64,000 nt of DNA from Arthrobacter ramosus (lineage in GTDB: Bacteria; Actinomycetota; Actinomycetes; Actinomycetales; Micrococcaceae), in assembly GCF_039535095.1 (NCBI RefSeq), contig NZ_BAAAWN010000001.1, positions 1,550,001 through 1,614,000 of the forward strand. Direction: 5' to 3'. This document shows, in pieces, positions 1 to 11,023 of the stretch. Numbering within the stretch: position 1 is the stretch's first letter; each line of letters opens with the position of its first letter. A program made the translations under genes and the position numbers. Below the pieces are notes generated by a model. The model was given only the letters and a program-made list of their open reading frames with translations, searched no databases and was not told the origin of the DNA.

Positions 1-601
1 TGTGATCCCGGTTCCACACCGGCTCCAGGAAGCTGTTGGCGAAGCGCAGGCCCAGGATGTTGAACACGGTGGCCTTGCCAAGGAAGTGGTCCACGCGGTG
101 GATGTGGTCTTCCGGGACCAAAGCGGCGAGGGTCTTGTTGAGTTCCCGGGCGGATTCGGAACCGGATCCGAAGGGTTTCTCCATCACCAGGCTTGTTCCG
201 GGGGGAAGCTGTTGGGCGGTGAGGACCTCGCAGGCCTTCTGGCTGATGTGCGGGGGCAAAGCGAAATAGACGGCGATTGGTGCTTCGAGCCCGGCCAGGA
301 GCGTCGCGAGCTGGCCATCCGCCGTGACGTCCAATTGATGGTATTCGGTACTTTTCTCCAGGGCCGCGATTGCTTTCCTGCCCGCGGCACCTGCACCGTT
401 GGCGGCATCCTCGAAGGCACCACCCACACGTTTGGTCCACTGCTGCGGCGTCCACGGGTCGGAGCCGGCTCCGACAAGCTTCAGGCCGTCTGCGAGGCCA
501 TTCGCCACGAGCCTGGCAAGGCCCGGCAACAGCAATCGGCCCGTCAGATCTCCGGAGGCGCCTAGGATGAGCAACGTATTTACTCTTGTTTTGCTGGTCA
601 C
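1..601 (-). CDS. zwf: glucose-6-phosphate dehydrogenase, N-terminal part (runs off window)
   Basis: Reading leftward from a GTG at 601, the product starts MTSKTRVNTLLILGASGDLT. It shows the NADP-binding GASGDLTGRLLLPGL motif near residues 14-28, then MEKPFG and RVDHFLGK, the substrate-binding and active-site motifs of glucose-6-phosphate dehydrogenase, which makes 6-phosphogluconolactone and NADPH in the oxidative pentose phosphate pathway. About 200 residues are inside the window and the rest lies beyond base 1. No ATG is available in frame upstream, so GTG is taken as start although its ribosome site is weak. It is divergent from ffh across about 150 bases. It may be a second zwf paralog, since it is not next to tal/opcA-type genes here. 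Confidence 0.88.
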   Translation of the reverse strand, partial: MTSKTRVNTLLILGASGDLTGRLLLPGLARLVANGLADGLKLVGAGSDPWTPQQWTKRVGGAFEDAANGAGAAGRKAIAALEKSTEYHQLDVTADGQLATLLAGLEAPIAVYFALPPHISQKACEVLTAQQLPPGTSLVMEKPFGSGSESARELNKTLAALVPEDHIHRVDHFLGKATVFNILGLRFANSFLEPVWNRDH

Positions 602-752
602 TGTGCCAGCATGCCATCTTGCAGGCGCGTCTTGGTACCCTAGATAGTCGAGTCCCTCAGTTGAGTCAGATTTGTTTGGGGCAGGAATCGTCAAGATATT
701 GGTGCGTCGGAACGGCCGCCATTCGTAGACCATTGAAAGAAGTGCACGGCGC

Positions 753-2321
753 GTGTTCAATTCACTCTCTGACCGGTTGACAGCAACCTTCAAGAATCTC
801 CGTGGCAAGGGCCGCCTCACCGAGGCCGACGTCGATGCCACCGTCCGGGAGATCCGGCGCGCCCTTTTGGACGCCGACGTTGCCGTTCCCGTGGTCCGCG
901 AGTTCACCGGCCGCGTCCGCGAACGTGCCCTGGGCGCCGAGGTTTCCGCAGCCCTGAACCCGAGCCAGCAGATCGTGAAGATCGTCAACGAGGAGCTCCA
1001 GGAGATCCTCGGCGGCGAGACCCGTCGTATCCGCTTGGCGAAGACCGGCCCCACCATCATCATGCTCGCCGGCTTGCAGGGTGCGGGTAAGACCACCCTT
1101 GCGGGCAAGCTTGCCAAATGGCTCAAGGCCCAAGGCCACAGCCCCGTGCTGGTCGCCGCCGACCTCCAGCGTCCCAACGCGGTGACGCAGCTCCAGATTG
1201 TCGGCGAACGCGCCGGTGTTCCCGTGTTCGCGCCGCACCCGGGCACCACCTCGGATCTGGATGTTCCCACCGGCGACCCCGTCGCCGTCGCACGCTCCGG
1301 CGTCGACGAAGCCCGCCAGAAGCTGCACGACGTCGTGATCGTGGACACCGCGGGCCGCCTCGGCGTCGACGCCGAAATGATGGACCAGGCGCGACGCATC
1401 CGCCAGGCGATCATCCCGAACGAAGTGCTGTTCGTGATCGACTCCATGATCGGCCAGGACGCCGTCAACACGGCGGTTGCCTTCGATGAAGGCGTCAACT
1501 TCACGGGTGTCGTGCTGTCAAAGCTCGACGGCGACGCCCGCGGTGGTGCCGCCCTCTCGGTAGCGTCTGTCACTGGAAAACCGGTCATGTTCGCGTCCAC
1601 CGGCGAAGGCCTCGACGACTTCGAACTGTTCCACCCGGACCGCATGGCTTCCCGCATCCTCGATATGGGTGACGTTCTCACCCTGATCGAGCAGGCCGAG
1701 AAGAACTGGGACAAGGATGAAGCGGCCCGGATGGCGAAGAAGTTCGCCGACCAGGAAGACTTCACCCTGGACGACTTCCTCGCCCAGATGCAGCAGATCC
1801 GCAACATGGGTTCCATGAAGAAGATGCTCATGATGATGCCGGGTGCGCAGAACATCCGCCAGCAGCTGGAGCAGTTCGACGAGCGCGAAATCGATCGCGT
1901 GGAGGCGATTGTCCGCTCCATGACTCCGCACGAGCGTTTGGCTCCGAAGATCATCAACGGTTCCCGTCGCGCCCGCATCGCCCGTGGTTCCGGTGTCCAC
2001 GTCTCCGAGGTCAACGGCCTCCTGGAGCGTTTCGCGCAAGCCCAGAAGATGATGAAGAAGCTGGCCCAGGGCGGCGGCATGCCCGGGATGCCTGGCATGC
2101 CCGGCCTCGGTGGCGGTTCCCGCAAGGCGAGCAAAAACGCGCCCAAGAAGAAGCCCCGTTCCGGAAACCCCGCCAAGGCGGCCCAGGAACTGCGCGACGC
2201 CGAGAACAAGCGGGCGAAAGCCGTTCCCACCGGCGCGGCATTCGGCCAGGCCGGCGGCGACTTCGATCCCTCGCAGCTGAACCTGCCCAAGGGTTTCGAC
2301 AAGTTCCTCGGCGGCAAGTAG
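753..2321 (+). CDS. ffh: signal recognition particle GTPase Ffh (SRP54)
   Basis: The 522-residue product has the SRP54 N-helical bundle (MFNSLSDRLTATFKNLRGKG), the G domain with P-loop GLQGAGKTT near residue 108, DTAGR near 199 and the SKLDGDARGG motif, then a methionine-rich M domain. The M domain ends with a repeated GMPGMPGMPG linker and a basic tail (KKKPR), as in other high-GC actinobacteria. It binds the 4.5S RNA and signal peptides of nascent membrane proteins and delivers them to FtsY and SecYEG. Start is GTG at 753 with a purine-rich stretch (AAAGAAG) upstream. Length and domain order are normal. Confidence 0.97.
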   Translation: MFNSLSDRLTATFKNLRGKGRLTEADVDATVREIRRALLDADVAVPVVREFTGRVRERALGAEVSAALNPSQQIVKIVNEELQEILGGETRRIRLAKTGPTIIMLAGLQGAGKTTLAGKLAKWLKAQGHSPVLVAADLQRPNAVTQLQIVGERAGVPVFAPHPGTTSDLDVPTGDPVAVARSGVDEARQKLHDVVIVDTAGRLGVDAEMMDQARRIRQAIIPNEVLFVIDSMIGQDAVNTAVAFDEGVNFTGVVLSKLDGDARGGAALSVASVTGKPVMFASTGEGLDDFELFHPDRMASRILDMGDVLTLIEQAEKNWDKDEAARMAKKFADQEDFTLDDFLAQMQQIRNMGSMKKMLMMMPGAQNIRQQLEQFDEREIDRVEAIVRSMTPHERLAPKIINGSRRARIARGSGVHVSEVNGLLERFAQAQKMMKKLAQGGGMPGMPGMPGLGGGSRKASKNAPKKKPRSGNPAKAAQELRDAENKRAKAVPTGAAFGQAGGDFDPSQLNLPKGFDKFLGGK

Positions 2322-2481
2322 CCGTCCCACCCAACTGGCAAGCAGTAGATGTCGTTTTGATGGCTCAGAACGGCATTAACTGCCGGGGCCCACGCCGCCG
2401 GGGTTCCCTGGCCGAGCGTGCGAGGCGAGGGTGGCGGTGGGGATTAGTTGGGTTGTCAGCCCCGTGCCATAGGCTGGGGGA

Positions 2482-3231
2482 ATGCAAAAGCAGCGCGTTG
2501 TGTTTGTCCACGGAGCAGGCACATTCGGCGCTGCCGCTTGGCCGAAACAGCACGGCATGGCGCTGGCGTACGATGCACTGTTCCTGAAACGCCACGGCTT
2601 TGATGCGCAGGCCGAGCCTTTGGAATCCGATGTTGCGGCCGATGTGGACATTATCCTGGAGTGCCTCGGGGGACGGGAGGCCGCGTCAGCTTCCGGCCCC
2701 GCGCGGGGAGGCCATGTCGTAGCCCACTCCCAGGGCGCGATTTCCGCGATGTTGGCCGCGGTGGAGCGGCCGGACCTGGTCCGGTCCCTCGTGTTGGTGG
2801 AACCGGCTTGTCTTTCATTGACGGCCGAGTTGCCCGCCACCGCGGCTTACCGGGCACTCATGGAGCCGTTGTTCCGGATCCGCCACGAACTCAGCGATGA
2901 CGATTACCAACGCGAATTCGTCCGCAGGGCGTTTTCTTCCGAGGCGGCCGTCCTCAGTACCCCGGAGGCCAGGCGCACCGCTCGACGCCTGCGGCTCCAG
3001 GCTCCGCCATGGGAAGCACCCCTGCATATTGTGCCGGGAGTCCCCACGCTTGTCCTGACCGGTGGTTGGGAACCCCTGTACGAAGAAATCGCGGGCTATT
3101 TGCAGGAAACCGGTGCCCTCCACCGCGTTGCGGCTGGAGGACACCGGCCTCATGACTCAGTTGAAGGAGACCGGATGATCCGGTCCTTCATCGCGGATGT
3201 CAGCCGCGCCGGATCAGTGCAAGCTTCCTGA
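2482..3231 (+). CDS. alpha/beta hydrolase
   Basis: The 249-residue protein opens with MQKQRVVFVHGAGTFG, the HG oxyanion-hole region of alpha/beta hydrolases. It has a nucleophile elbow AHSQGA with Ser83 and a late Asp/His region (LTGGWEP, then GGHRPHDS near residue 225) that can supply the rest of the triad. It is soluble, without a signal peptide. The substrate cannot be told from sequence; lipase-like or lactonase-like esterase activity is possible. It lies between ffh and the convergent thiC, and its position gives no clue to function. Confidence 0.8.
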   Translation: MQKQRVVFVHGAGTFGAAAWPKQHGMALAYDALFLKRHGFDAQAEPLESDVAADVDIILECLGGREAASASGPARGGHVVAHSQGAISAMLAAVERPDLVRSLVLVEPACLSLTAELPATAAYRALMEPLFRIRHELSDDDYQREFVRRAFSSEAAVLSTPEARRTARRLRLQAPPWEAPLHIVPGVPTLVLTGGWEPLYEEIAGYLQETGALHRVAAGGHRPHDSVEGDRMIRSFIADVSRAGSVQAS

Positions 3232-3255
3232 TCAGTTCAGGCTTCCTGACGTCAC

Positions 3256-5244
<1,989 letters not shown>

Positions 5245-5257
5245 CTAGGGTGGAATC

Positions 5258-6352
5258 ATGGCGGAAATCACCGAGTTCAGCGGCGCCGTCCTCACCGGGC
5301 CGGAAAAGGAACGGCGCGGCCTCTGGTCGGTCGACGGACGGCTGACCTTTCTGCGGCCTCCTGCCGCGCCGGACGTCGTCCTGGACGGATGGGTGCTGCC
5401 CGGCCTTGTCGACGCGCACTGTCATGTTGGTTTGGGGAGGGGCGGAGCGGTGGACGACGAGACTGCCCGACTGCAGGCAACGGCGGACCGGAACGCCGGG
5501 ACGCTCTTGATCCGCGACGCAGGATCCGCAAGCGACACGCGCTGGCTGCAGCGCCGGACGGACATGCCGAGGATCATCCGCGCGGGCAGGCACATCGCCA
5601 GGCAACGCCGGTACATCCCCGGACTGGCCGAAGAAGTCGAGCCCGAGGATCTCGTGGAGGCCGTGCGCAAGCAGGCACGGTCCGGAGACGGCTGGGTCAA
5701 GATCGTAGGGGACTGGATCGACCGCTCGGCAGGGGATCTTGGCCCGTCCTTTCCGGCCGCCATCGTCAAGGACGCGGTCACCGCGGCACACGACGAGGGA
5801 GCCCGGGTGACTGCCCATTGCTTCGCCGAAGGGACTATCGACGACATGCTCGACGCCGGCATCGACTGCATCGAGCACGCCACCGGTCTGTTGCCGCACC
5901 ATATTCCCCGGCTGCTGGACCAGGGTGTGCCGATCGTCCCCACGCTCATCAACATTGCGACTTTTCCGGACATCGCGAAGCAGGCGGAAGCGAAGTTCCC
6001 GCGTTACGCCGCGCACATGACCAGGCTGTGGGAGCGCAGGCATGAACGCGTCGCCGAGGCATTCGACGCCGGAGTGCGGGTGTACGCCGGGACCGACGCC
6101 GGCAGCGTCATCAAGCACGGCCGGATCGGCGAGGAAATCCTGGAACTGCACCGCGCGGGCCTTCCGGCGGCCGCCGCCCTCGATGCCGCCTGCTGGTCCG
6201 CACGCGAGTGGCTGGGTGCCGACGGCATCAGCGAAGGTGCCAGTGCCGACGTCGTGCTCTACGCAAACGATCCCCGTGCGTCACTTGAGGTGGTGCTGAA
6301 TCCGCAATGCACCGTGCTGAGGGGACATATTTCAGGAAGCGCCGGGCATTAG
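5258..6352 (+). CDS. amidohydrolase family metal-dependent hydrolase
   Basis: The 364-residue protein has the full metal-ligand set of the amidohydrolase superfamily: DAHCHVG (HxH) near residue 53, a candidate carboxylated lysine in WVKIVG near 148, His in TAHC near 188, His in EHATG near 208, and Asp in AGTDAGS near 279. It is closest in style to imidazolonepropionase/prolidase-like amidohydrolases that hydrolyse C-N bonds of cyclic or N-acyl substrates. The substrate is unknown. It begins about 100 bases from the divergent thiC riboswitch, with no pathway link visible. Confidence 0.85.
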   Translation: MAEITEFSGAVLTGPEKERRGLWSVDGRLTFLRPPAAPDVVLDGWVLPGLVDAHCHVGLGRGGAVDDETARLQATADRNAGTLLIRDAGSASDTRWLQRRTDMPRIIRAGRHIARQRRYIPGLAEEVEPEDLVEAVRKQARSGDGWVKIVGDWIDRSAGDLGPSFPAAIVKDAVTAAHDEGARVTAHCFAEGTIDDMLDAGIDCIEHATGLLPHHIPRLLDQGVPIVPTLINIATFPDIAKQAEAKFPRYAAHMTRLWERRHERVAEAFDAGVRVYAGTDAGSVIKHGRIGEEILELHRAGLPAAAALDAACWSAREWLGADGISEGASADVVLYANDPRASLEVVLNPQCTVLRGHISGSAGH

Positions 6353-6430
6353 GAATAAATTGAAGCTTCAAGTAATTTAGATAGATAGAGGTTGCCGAAG
6401 GGCGGCGCCACAAAAAGCCGGGAGTTTCAC

Positions 6431-7303
6431 ATGACCATCACATCCAGCCAGGATCTCCTTCCTGCCGAACTCACCATGGGTACGGTCATGCTCAAAGTGG
6501 GGGACATGAAGCTCATGGTCGACTACTACCAGCGGGCGCTGGGGCTGGAGGTCGTGGCCGAACAGGATGGCGGACTCTACTTCGGCAGGCTCGGCAAGCC
6601 GTTGGTGCACCTCGCGCCGGCCTCCGGGCTCCAGATCCCGGGTCGCGGAGAGGCTGGACTCTTCCACACGGCCTTGCTCTTCGAAGACCAATCCTCGCTC
6701 GCCGCGACTGTTGCCTCGGCCGCGCAGTACGAACCCCACGCCTTCGTCGGCAGCGCGGACCACCTGGTCAGCGAGGCCTTCTACTTCACCGACCCTGAGG
6801 GCAACGGCATTGAGCTCTACTACGACAAGCCCCGCGAAGGCTGGGAGTGGAATGGCAGTTCGGTCGTCATGGACAGCCTGCCGCTCCCGCCGCAGCGCTA
6901 CCTCCAGCAATACCTGAACGAAGCGGCGGTGACAGGCCAGCATGAGGCGGGCGCCGGCGTCGGGCATGTCCACCTCCAGGTGGGCGATGTGCAGACCGCC
7001 CATGATTTCTACGTCGACACCTTGGGCTTCGAGCAGACCGCCGGGTGGCACGGGCAGGCCCTGTTCGTCTCCGCGGGCGGCTACCACCACCACATGGCCA
7101 TGAATGTCTGGAACAGTCGCGGCGCAGGTCCACGCAAGGACACGCTCGGTCTCGGCGAGGTTGTCATCGAGGTGCCGTCAGGAGACGACGTCGGCGCGCT
7201 CGACGACCGCCTCAAGGTTGCCGGCATTGCCTCCCACCACACCGGCCAGGAGTTGCGCTTCGAGGACCCGTGGCGCAACCGCCTGCGGGTCGCCGTCCGC
7301 TAA
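6431..7303 (+). CDS. two-domain VOC (glyoxalase/extradiol dioxygenase superfamily) protein, CatE-like
   Basis: ATG at 6431 follows GGGAG and gives MTITSSQDLLPAEL, 290 aa. Two vicinal-oxygen-chelate domains are visible: the first from TMGTVMLKVGDMKLMVDYYQ to FYFTDPEGNGIELYYD, the second from VGHVHLQVGDVQTAHDFYVD to the end, including GGYHHHMAMNVW. Histidine and glutamate positions (HTALL, GNGIELYY, GHVHLQV) fit a metal site. The arrangement resembles catechol-2,3-dioxygenase-like CatE proteins of Gram-positive bacteria, but many such paralogs have no proven dioxygenase activity. It is transcribed alone. Confidence 0.82.
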   Translation: MTITSSQDLLPAELTMGTVMLKVGDMKLMVDYYQRALGLEVVAEQDGGLYFGRLGKPLVHLAPASGLQIPGRGEAGLFHTALLFEDQSSLAATVASAAQYEPHAFVGSADHLVSEAFYFTDPEGNGIELYYDKPREGWEWNGSSVVMDSLPLPPQRYLQQYLNEAAVTGQHEAGAGVGHVHLQVGDVQTAHDFYVDTLGFEQTAGWHGQALFVSAGGYHHHMAMNVWNSRGAGPRKDTLGLGEVVIEVPSGDDVGALDDRLKVAGIASHHTGQELRFEDPWRNRLRVAVR

Positions 7304-7452
7304 CCCTTCGCCAGTTAGCGTCCAACTTGCTCCCCAACCTCGCTCCGCTCGGCCGGGGACCCCTCGCAAGTTAGACTTGGGACCACACGGCGTGGCGCAT
7401 TTCGGCCGCCGCGCCGCAGCTCCGTTGGCACGAATGAATGAGAGTACTTTCC

Positions 7453-7896
7453 ATGGGCTTTGCTGAAATCTTTGTTGCCACCCACGATGAAGCACTCAAG
7501 AGGGCCGCTGCCCTGGAGAAGGGCAGTGACGTGTCCGGCGCCGCTGTACGGATCCCGGGAATCAGCGATTTCGAAGTAGAACAACTTGGCGACCTGGCGG
7601 GCACGGCCGTGCACGCAGCCGGGGCCGACTATGAGCTCGCATTGGTGGACGTCACCAGCGACGCCTTGCTGGGCGTCCCCGAAGCCATGGTGCGTGCCCT
7701 GTCCGAGCTTCTCAGCTACGAGACCGAGGGGGAGGGAAGCATCCTCGACGATGTCGCCGAACGCTGGGCGTCCCAAGAGGACATGCCCTTTGATGCCCAA
7801 CAGTCCCGCCAGTACGTCCAACAGTTGGCGGCGCTCGCGAGCGACGTCGAAAAGGCCGAACGGGCCGGTCTCTACGTCTGGTCCGCAGAGCAGTAA
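7453..7896 (+). CDS. conserved hypothetical protein
   Basis: I do not recognise a named family. The 147-residue acidic protein starts MGFAEIFVATHDEALKRA; the ATG at 7453 has GAGAG about 8 bases upstream and is preferred over an ATG at 7438 in the same frame. It is soluble, with mixed alpha/beta character, no signal peptide and no membrane segment. The N-terminal half alternates short beta stretches (AEIFVATHD, YELALVDV) and the C-terminal half is helical. Codon use matches the neighbours, so it is probably a real core gene. It precedes the rpsP transcription unit with its own terminus. Confidence 0.7.
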   Translation: MGFAEIFVATHDEALKRAAALEKGSDVSGAAVRIPGISDFEVEQLGDLAGTAVHAAGADYELALVDVTSDALLGVPEAMVRALSELLSYETEGEGSILDDVAERWASQEDMPFDAQQSRQYVQQLAALASDVEKAERAGLYVWSAEQ

Positions 7897-8091
7897 CCCT
7901 GCAGTAATCCCGCCGCACGGGCCGCGCGTTCGAAATACTGCCCGCCATCTGGCACAATGGACAGGTACTCGATCCGCGCGGCCCCTCTCTCCGTGTGTGC
8001 ATCTTGTCCTTGGAACCCTCAAGTATGGCCCGCCCCACGGGTGCAGAACGACGGGCTCAACCCCGTTTCAGAAACAGGAGTGACCACAAAA

Positions 8092-8514
8092 GTGGCCGTA
8101 AAGATTCGCCTTAAGCGCTTCGGTAAGATGCGCGCACCGTACTACCGCATCGTCGTCATGGACTCCCGCGCCAAGCGCGATGGCCGTGCGATTGAAGAAA
8201 TCGGCAAGTACCACCCCACCGAAGAGCCCTCGTACATCGAGGTCGCCTCCGAGCGTGCACAGTACTGGCTGTCCGTCGGCGCCCAGCCGACCGAGCAGGT
8301 TGCCGCGATCCTCAAGATCACCGGTGACTGGCAGAAGTTCAAGGGTCTCCCGGGCCAGGAAGGCACGCTGAAGACCAAGGTCGCCAAGCCTGCTTTCGTT
8401 GCACCGGAGAAGGGTTCCGTCATCATCCCGGAAGCCATCACCAAGAAGGCCAAGCAGTCGGAAGCAACTGAAGCTCCCGCTGACGCTGAAGCAGAGACCA
8501 CCGAGGCTGAGTAA
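8092..8514 (+). CDS. rpsP: 30S ribosomal protein S16
   Basis: The 140-residue product starts [20 protein letters not shown], the standard S16 signature, with [20 protein letters not shown] next. GTG at 8092 lies 11 bases after AGGAG. An acidic alanine/glutamate-rich tail ([15 protein letters not shown]) extends beyond the E. coli protein, as usual in actinobacteria. It is first in a cluster with khpA, rimM, trmD and rplS. Confidence 0.97.
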   Translation: MAVKIRLKRFGKMRAPYYRIVVMDSRAKRDGRAIEEIGKYHPTEEPSYIEVASERAQYWLSVGAQPTEQVAAILKITGDWQKFKGLPGQEGTLKTKVAKPAFVAPEKGSVIIPEAITKKAKQSEATEAPADAEAETTEAE

Positions 8515-8515
8515 G

Positions 8516-8758
8516 TTGCTGGCAGAAGCGCTCGAGCACTTGGTCCGTGGGATCGTTGACAGCCCTGAGGACGTCAAGGTCAGTGCCAAGAACAACCGCC
8601 GCGGGGAATCCCTCGAGGTGCGTGTTCACCAGGACGACCTCGGACGGGTGATCGGTCGCCAGGGTCGCACCGCACGCGCTTTGCGCACTGTGATTGCGGC
8701 ATTGGCGGGCGGCGAGCAGGTCAGGGTCGACGTCGTCGACACCGACCGTCGCCGGTAA
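8516..8758 (+). CDS. khpA: KH-domain RNA-binding protein KhpA
   Basis: The 80-residue protein MLAEALEHLVRGIVDSPEDV continues with a KH motif (GRVIGRQGRTARALRTVI) that binds single-stranded RNA. KhpA proteins act with KhpB in post-transcriptional control and cell division in Gram-positive bacteria. TTG at 8516 starts one base after the rpsP stop, so the two are translationally coupled. Size and position after rpsP are typical. Confidence 0.93.
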   Translation: MLAEALEHLVRGIVDSPEDVKVSAKNNRRGESLEVRVHQDDLGRVIGRQGRTARALRTVIAALAGGEQVRVDVVDTDRRR

Positions 8759-8781
8759 CGCGCTCAGCAATACTTGTCTTA

Positions 8782-8827
8782 AATCCGGCCCCTTCACCAG
8801 ATTATGGTGGAGGGGCCGGATTGTTTT
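8782..8827 (+). terminator. Rho-independent terminator after rpsP-khpA
   Basis: AATCCGGCCCCTTCACC pairs with GGTGGAGGGGCCGGATT (17 bp with one G-U pair) around a 7-base loop (agattat) and is followed by GTTTT. It sits between khpA and rimM, inside a cluster often drawn as one operon, so it may separate or attenuate the two halves. Confidence 0.85.
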
Positions 8828-8887
8828 ACGAGCAAACCCCCAGCCTTGGTCCCTAAGCCGGTCCAGCGAAGAAATCAGAGGAACCCC

Positions 8888-9451
8888 ATGCAGCTCCAGG
8901 TTGCCCGAATCGGCAAGCCCCACGGAATCCGCGGCGAAGTCACTGTCCAGGTGCTCACTGACGCCCCTGGCGATCGTTTTGTCCCGGGCACCGAATTTGT
9001 GGTGGAGCCCGCAAAGGCCGGTCCCTTGACCATCACCAGCGCCCGGTGGAACAAGGACATCCTGCTGCTCGGTTTCGAAGAGATCTCCACGCGCAACCAG
9101 GCGGAGGAAATCCGCGGCGCGAAGCTGTTCATCGAGACGGAAGAGCTGGAGGAGGACGACGACGAAGGCTGGTACGAGCATGAGCTCGTCGGCCTTGTGG
9201 TCCGTGTCGGCTCGCAGGTCGTAGGCAAGGTGACCGCACTCAACACCATGCCCGTCCAGGACCTGCTGGTCATTGAAGACGCCGACGGCAAGGAAATCCT
9301 GGTGCCTTTCGTCGAAGAGATCGTGCCCGAGGTCAACGTCGAGGACGGCTACGTGCTGCTCACGCCTCCGCCGGGCCTCTTCGAACTGAACACCGACGCT
9401 TCCGGCTCCGACACGGAAGAGGACGACGCTGAAACCAAGGATGACGCCTAA
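8888..9451 (+). CDS. rimM: 16S rRNA processing protein RimM
   Basis: ATG at 8888 follows AGAGGAA and gives MQLQVARIGKPHGIRGEV, the RimM N-terminal barrel signature; the PRC-barrel half begins around WYEHELVGLVV. RimM assists maturation of the 30S head and binds S19. The protein is 187 aa with an acidic tail. It ends exactly where trmD starts. Confidence 0.96.
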   Translation: MQLQVARIGKPHGIRGEVTVQVLTDAPGDRFVPGTEFVVEPAKAGPLTITSARWNKDILLLGFEEISTRNQAEEIRGAKLFIETEELEEDDDEGWYEHELVGLVVRVGSQVVGKVTALNTMPVQDLLVIEDADGKEILVPFVEEIVPEVNVEDGYVLLTPPPGLFELNTDASGSDTEEDDAETKDDA

Positions 9452-10297
9452 ATGCGCATCGACGTCGTCAGTATCTTTCCCGAGTACCTGGCGCCACTCG
9501 GGCTTTCCCTCATAGGCAAGGCCCGTCAGGATGGGCTTTTGGAGCTGAATGTCCATGACTTGAGGACCTTCACCACGGACAAGCACCGCACGGTGGACGA
9601 CACTCCGTATGGCGGCGGTGCGGGCATGGTCATGAAGCCCGAGCCCTGGGCCCAGGCCCTGGAATCCATTGCCTCTGGAGCGTGTGCCGAAGCCGGAAGT
9701 CCCGAAGCTGAGGGCTCATCGGCCGGTCCGACGACGAAGCCGGTCCTGATCGTCCCGTCGCCCGCGGGGGAGCGCTTCACCCAGGCCCTTGCCTATGAGC
9801 TCGCCGAGGAAGATCGGCTCGTTTTCGCCTGCGGCCGCTATGAAGGCATCGACGAGCGCGTCATGGAATGGGCGGCAGGACACTTCACGGTCCGCCCGGT
9901 CAGTTTGGGCGACTACGTCCTCAACGGCGGCGAAGTCGCAGTCCTGGCCATGGTCGAGGCCATCGGACGATTGCTTCCGGGCGTCGTCGGCAATCCCGAA
10001 TCGTTGGTGGAGGAATCCCATTCGGACGGCTTGCTGGAGTACCCGGTCTACACGAAACCCTCGGCATGGCGTGATCGTGACGTACCCGCCGTCCTTTTGA
10101 GCGGCAACCACGGCAAGATCGCCCAGTGGCGCCGCCACGAACAGTTCCGCCGCACGGCGGAGCGCCGCCCGGACCTTCTCGCAGGGTTCGACGCCGGCCG
10201 CCTGACACGTGCGGACCGCACGGCTTTCGGCGAACTCGGGTACGACGTCGTCGACGGCCGGTTGCGGCGCCGCCCGGACAGCGACCTCCCGGCCTGA
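9452..10297 (+). CDS. trmD: tRNA (guanine-N1)-methyltransferase TrmD
   Basis: The 281-residue protein has the TrmD landmarks [41 protein letters not shown] and [11 protein letters not shown], which form the deep trefoil-knot SAM site that methylates G37 of tRNA. An extra low-complexity insert (about residues 75-95, rich in Ala, Gly, Glu and Ser) makes it longer than the roughly 245-residue E. coli enzyme. ATG immediately follows the rimM stop. About 290 bases without a gene follow before rplS and probably carry the rplS promoter and leader. Confidence 0.96.
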   Translation: MRIDVVSIFPEYLAPLGLSLIGKARQDGLLELNVHDLRTFTTDKHRTVDDTPYGGGAGMVMKPEPWAQALESIASGACAEAGSPEAEGSSAGPTTKPVLIVPSPAGERFTQALAYELAEEDRLVFACGRYEGIDERVMEWAAGHFTVRPVSLGDYVLNGGEVAVLAMVEAIGRLLPGVVGNPESLVEESHSDGLLEYPVYTKPSAWRDRDVPAVLLSGNHGKIAQWRRHEQFRRTAERRPDLLAGFDAGRLTRADRTAFGELGYDVVDGRLRRRPDSDLPA

Positions 10298-10585
10298 GCC
10301 CGCCGCCGTCGGGCAGTTTTATCCACCGCTCGACCACAACAACCGGGCCGCATTCGCGGGATTGGCCGGAACTCCCGGGGTGTGGCAGAATTAACCCTTG
10401 TGTCTACTGGGTTCGCGCCTGCCACAGGGGGAGCGTCACCAACAGCCTGACAACCCGGAACCGCCAATCAGTGGTGGTACCGGACTTGAAAATCTTCGGC
10501 GGTAATTCCCGGACGGCCTTGCGCCCCGGGCTTGCCGGCCGTGACCCAAAGTGGATGACCTGTGGCGTTCACCAGGAGTGGATTA

Positions 10586-10945
10586 ATGCATATCCTCGAT
10601 AACGTAGATGCAGCTTCGCTGCGTAACGATGTTCCCGAGTTCCGCGCGGGTGACACCATCAAGGTTCACGTGAACATCATCGAAGGCAAGAACTCCCGTG
10701 TCCAGGTCTTCCAGGGCTTCGTCCTGGGCCGCCAGGGTGACGGCGTTCGCGAAACCTTCACGGTCCGCAAGGTCTCGTTCGGTGTCGGCGTAGAGCGTAC
10801 CTTCCCGGTGCACTCCCCGATCATCGACAAGATCGAGGTCGTCACCAAGGGTGACGTCCGCCGCGCCAAGCTCTACTACATGCGCGCACTGCGCGGCAAG
10901 GCTGCGAAGATCAAGGAAAAGCGCGACTTCGCCACCGGCAAGTAG
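10586..10945 (+). CDS. rplS: 50S ribosomal protein L19
   Basis: ATG at 10586 follows AGGAG and yields [19 protein letters not shown], 119 aa. L19 motifs [14 protein letters not shown] and [20 protein letters not shown] are intact. L19 lies at the 30S/50S interface. The 288 bases upstream have no plausible gene and likely hold a promoter and untranslated leader. Its terminator lies about 90 bases downstream, inside the start of lepB. Confidence 0.96.
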   Translation: MHILDNVDAASLRNDVPEFRAGDTIKVHVNIIEGKNSRVQVFQGFVLGRQGDGVRETFTVRKVSFGVGVERTFPVHSPIIDKIEVVTKGDVRRAKLYYMRALRGKAAKIKEKRDFATGK

Positions 10946-11023
10946 GTCTTTCGACCAACAGCGGGTCCTGGATTCGTGTCCGGCCTGCGCCGGAGAAATC
11001 CGCAACGCAACAGGAAACGAATC

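Noticed and set aside
2..565. Long plus-strand open frame at the left edge
   Set aside because: It is the antisense of the zwf frame on the minus strand, which carries all glucose-6-phosphate dehydrogenase motifs.
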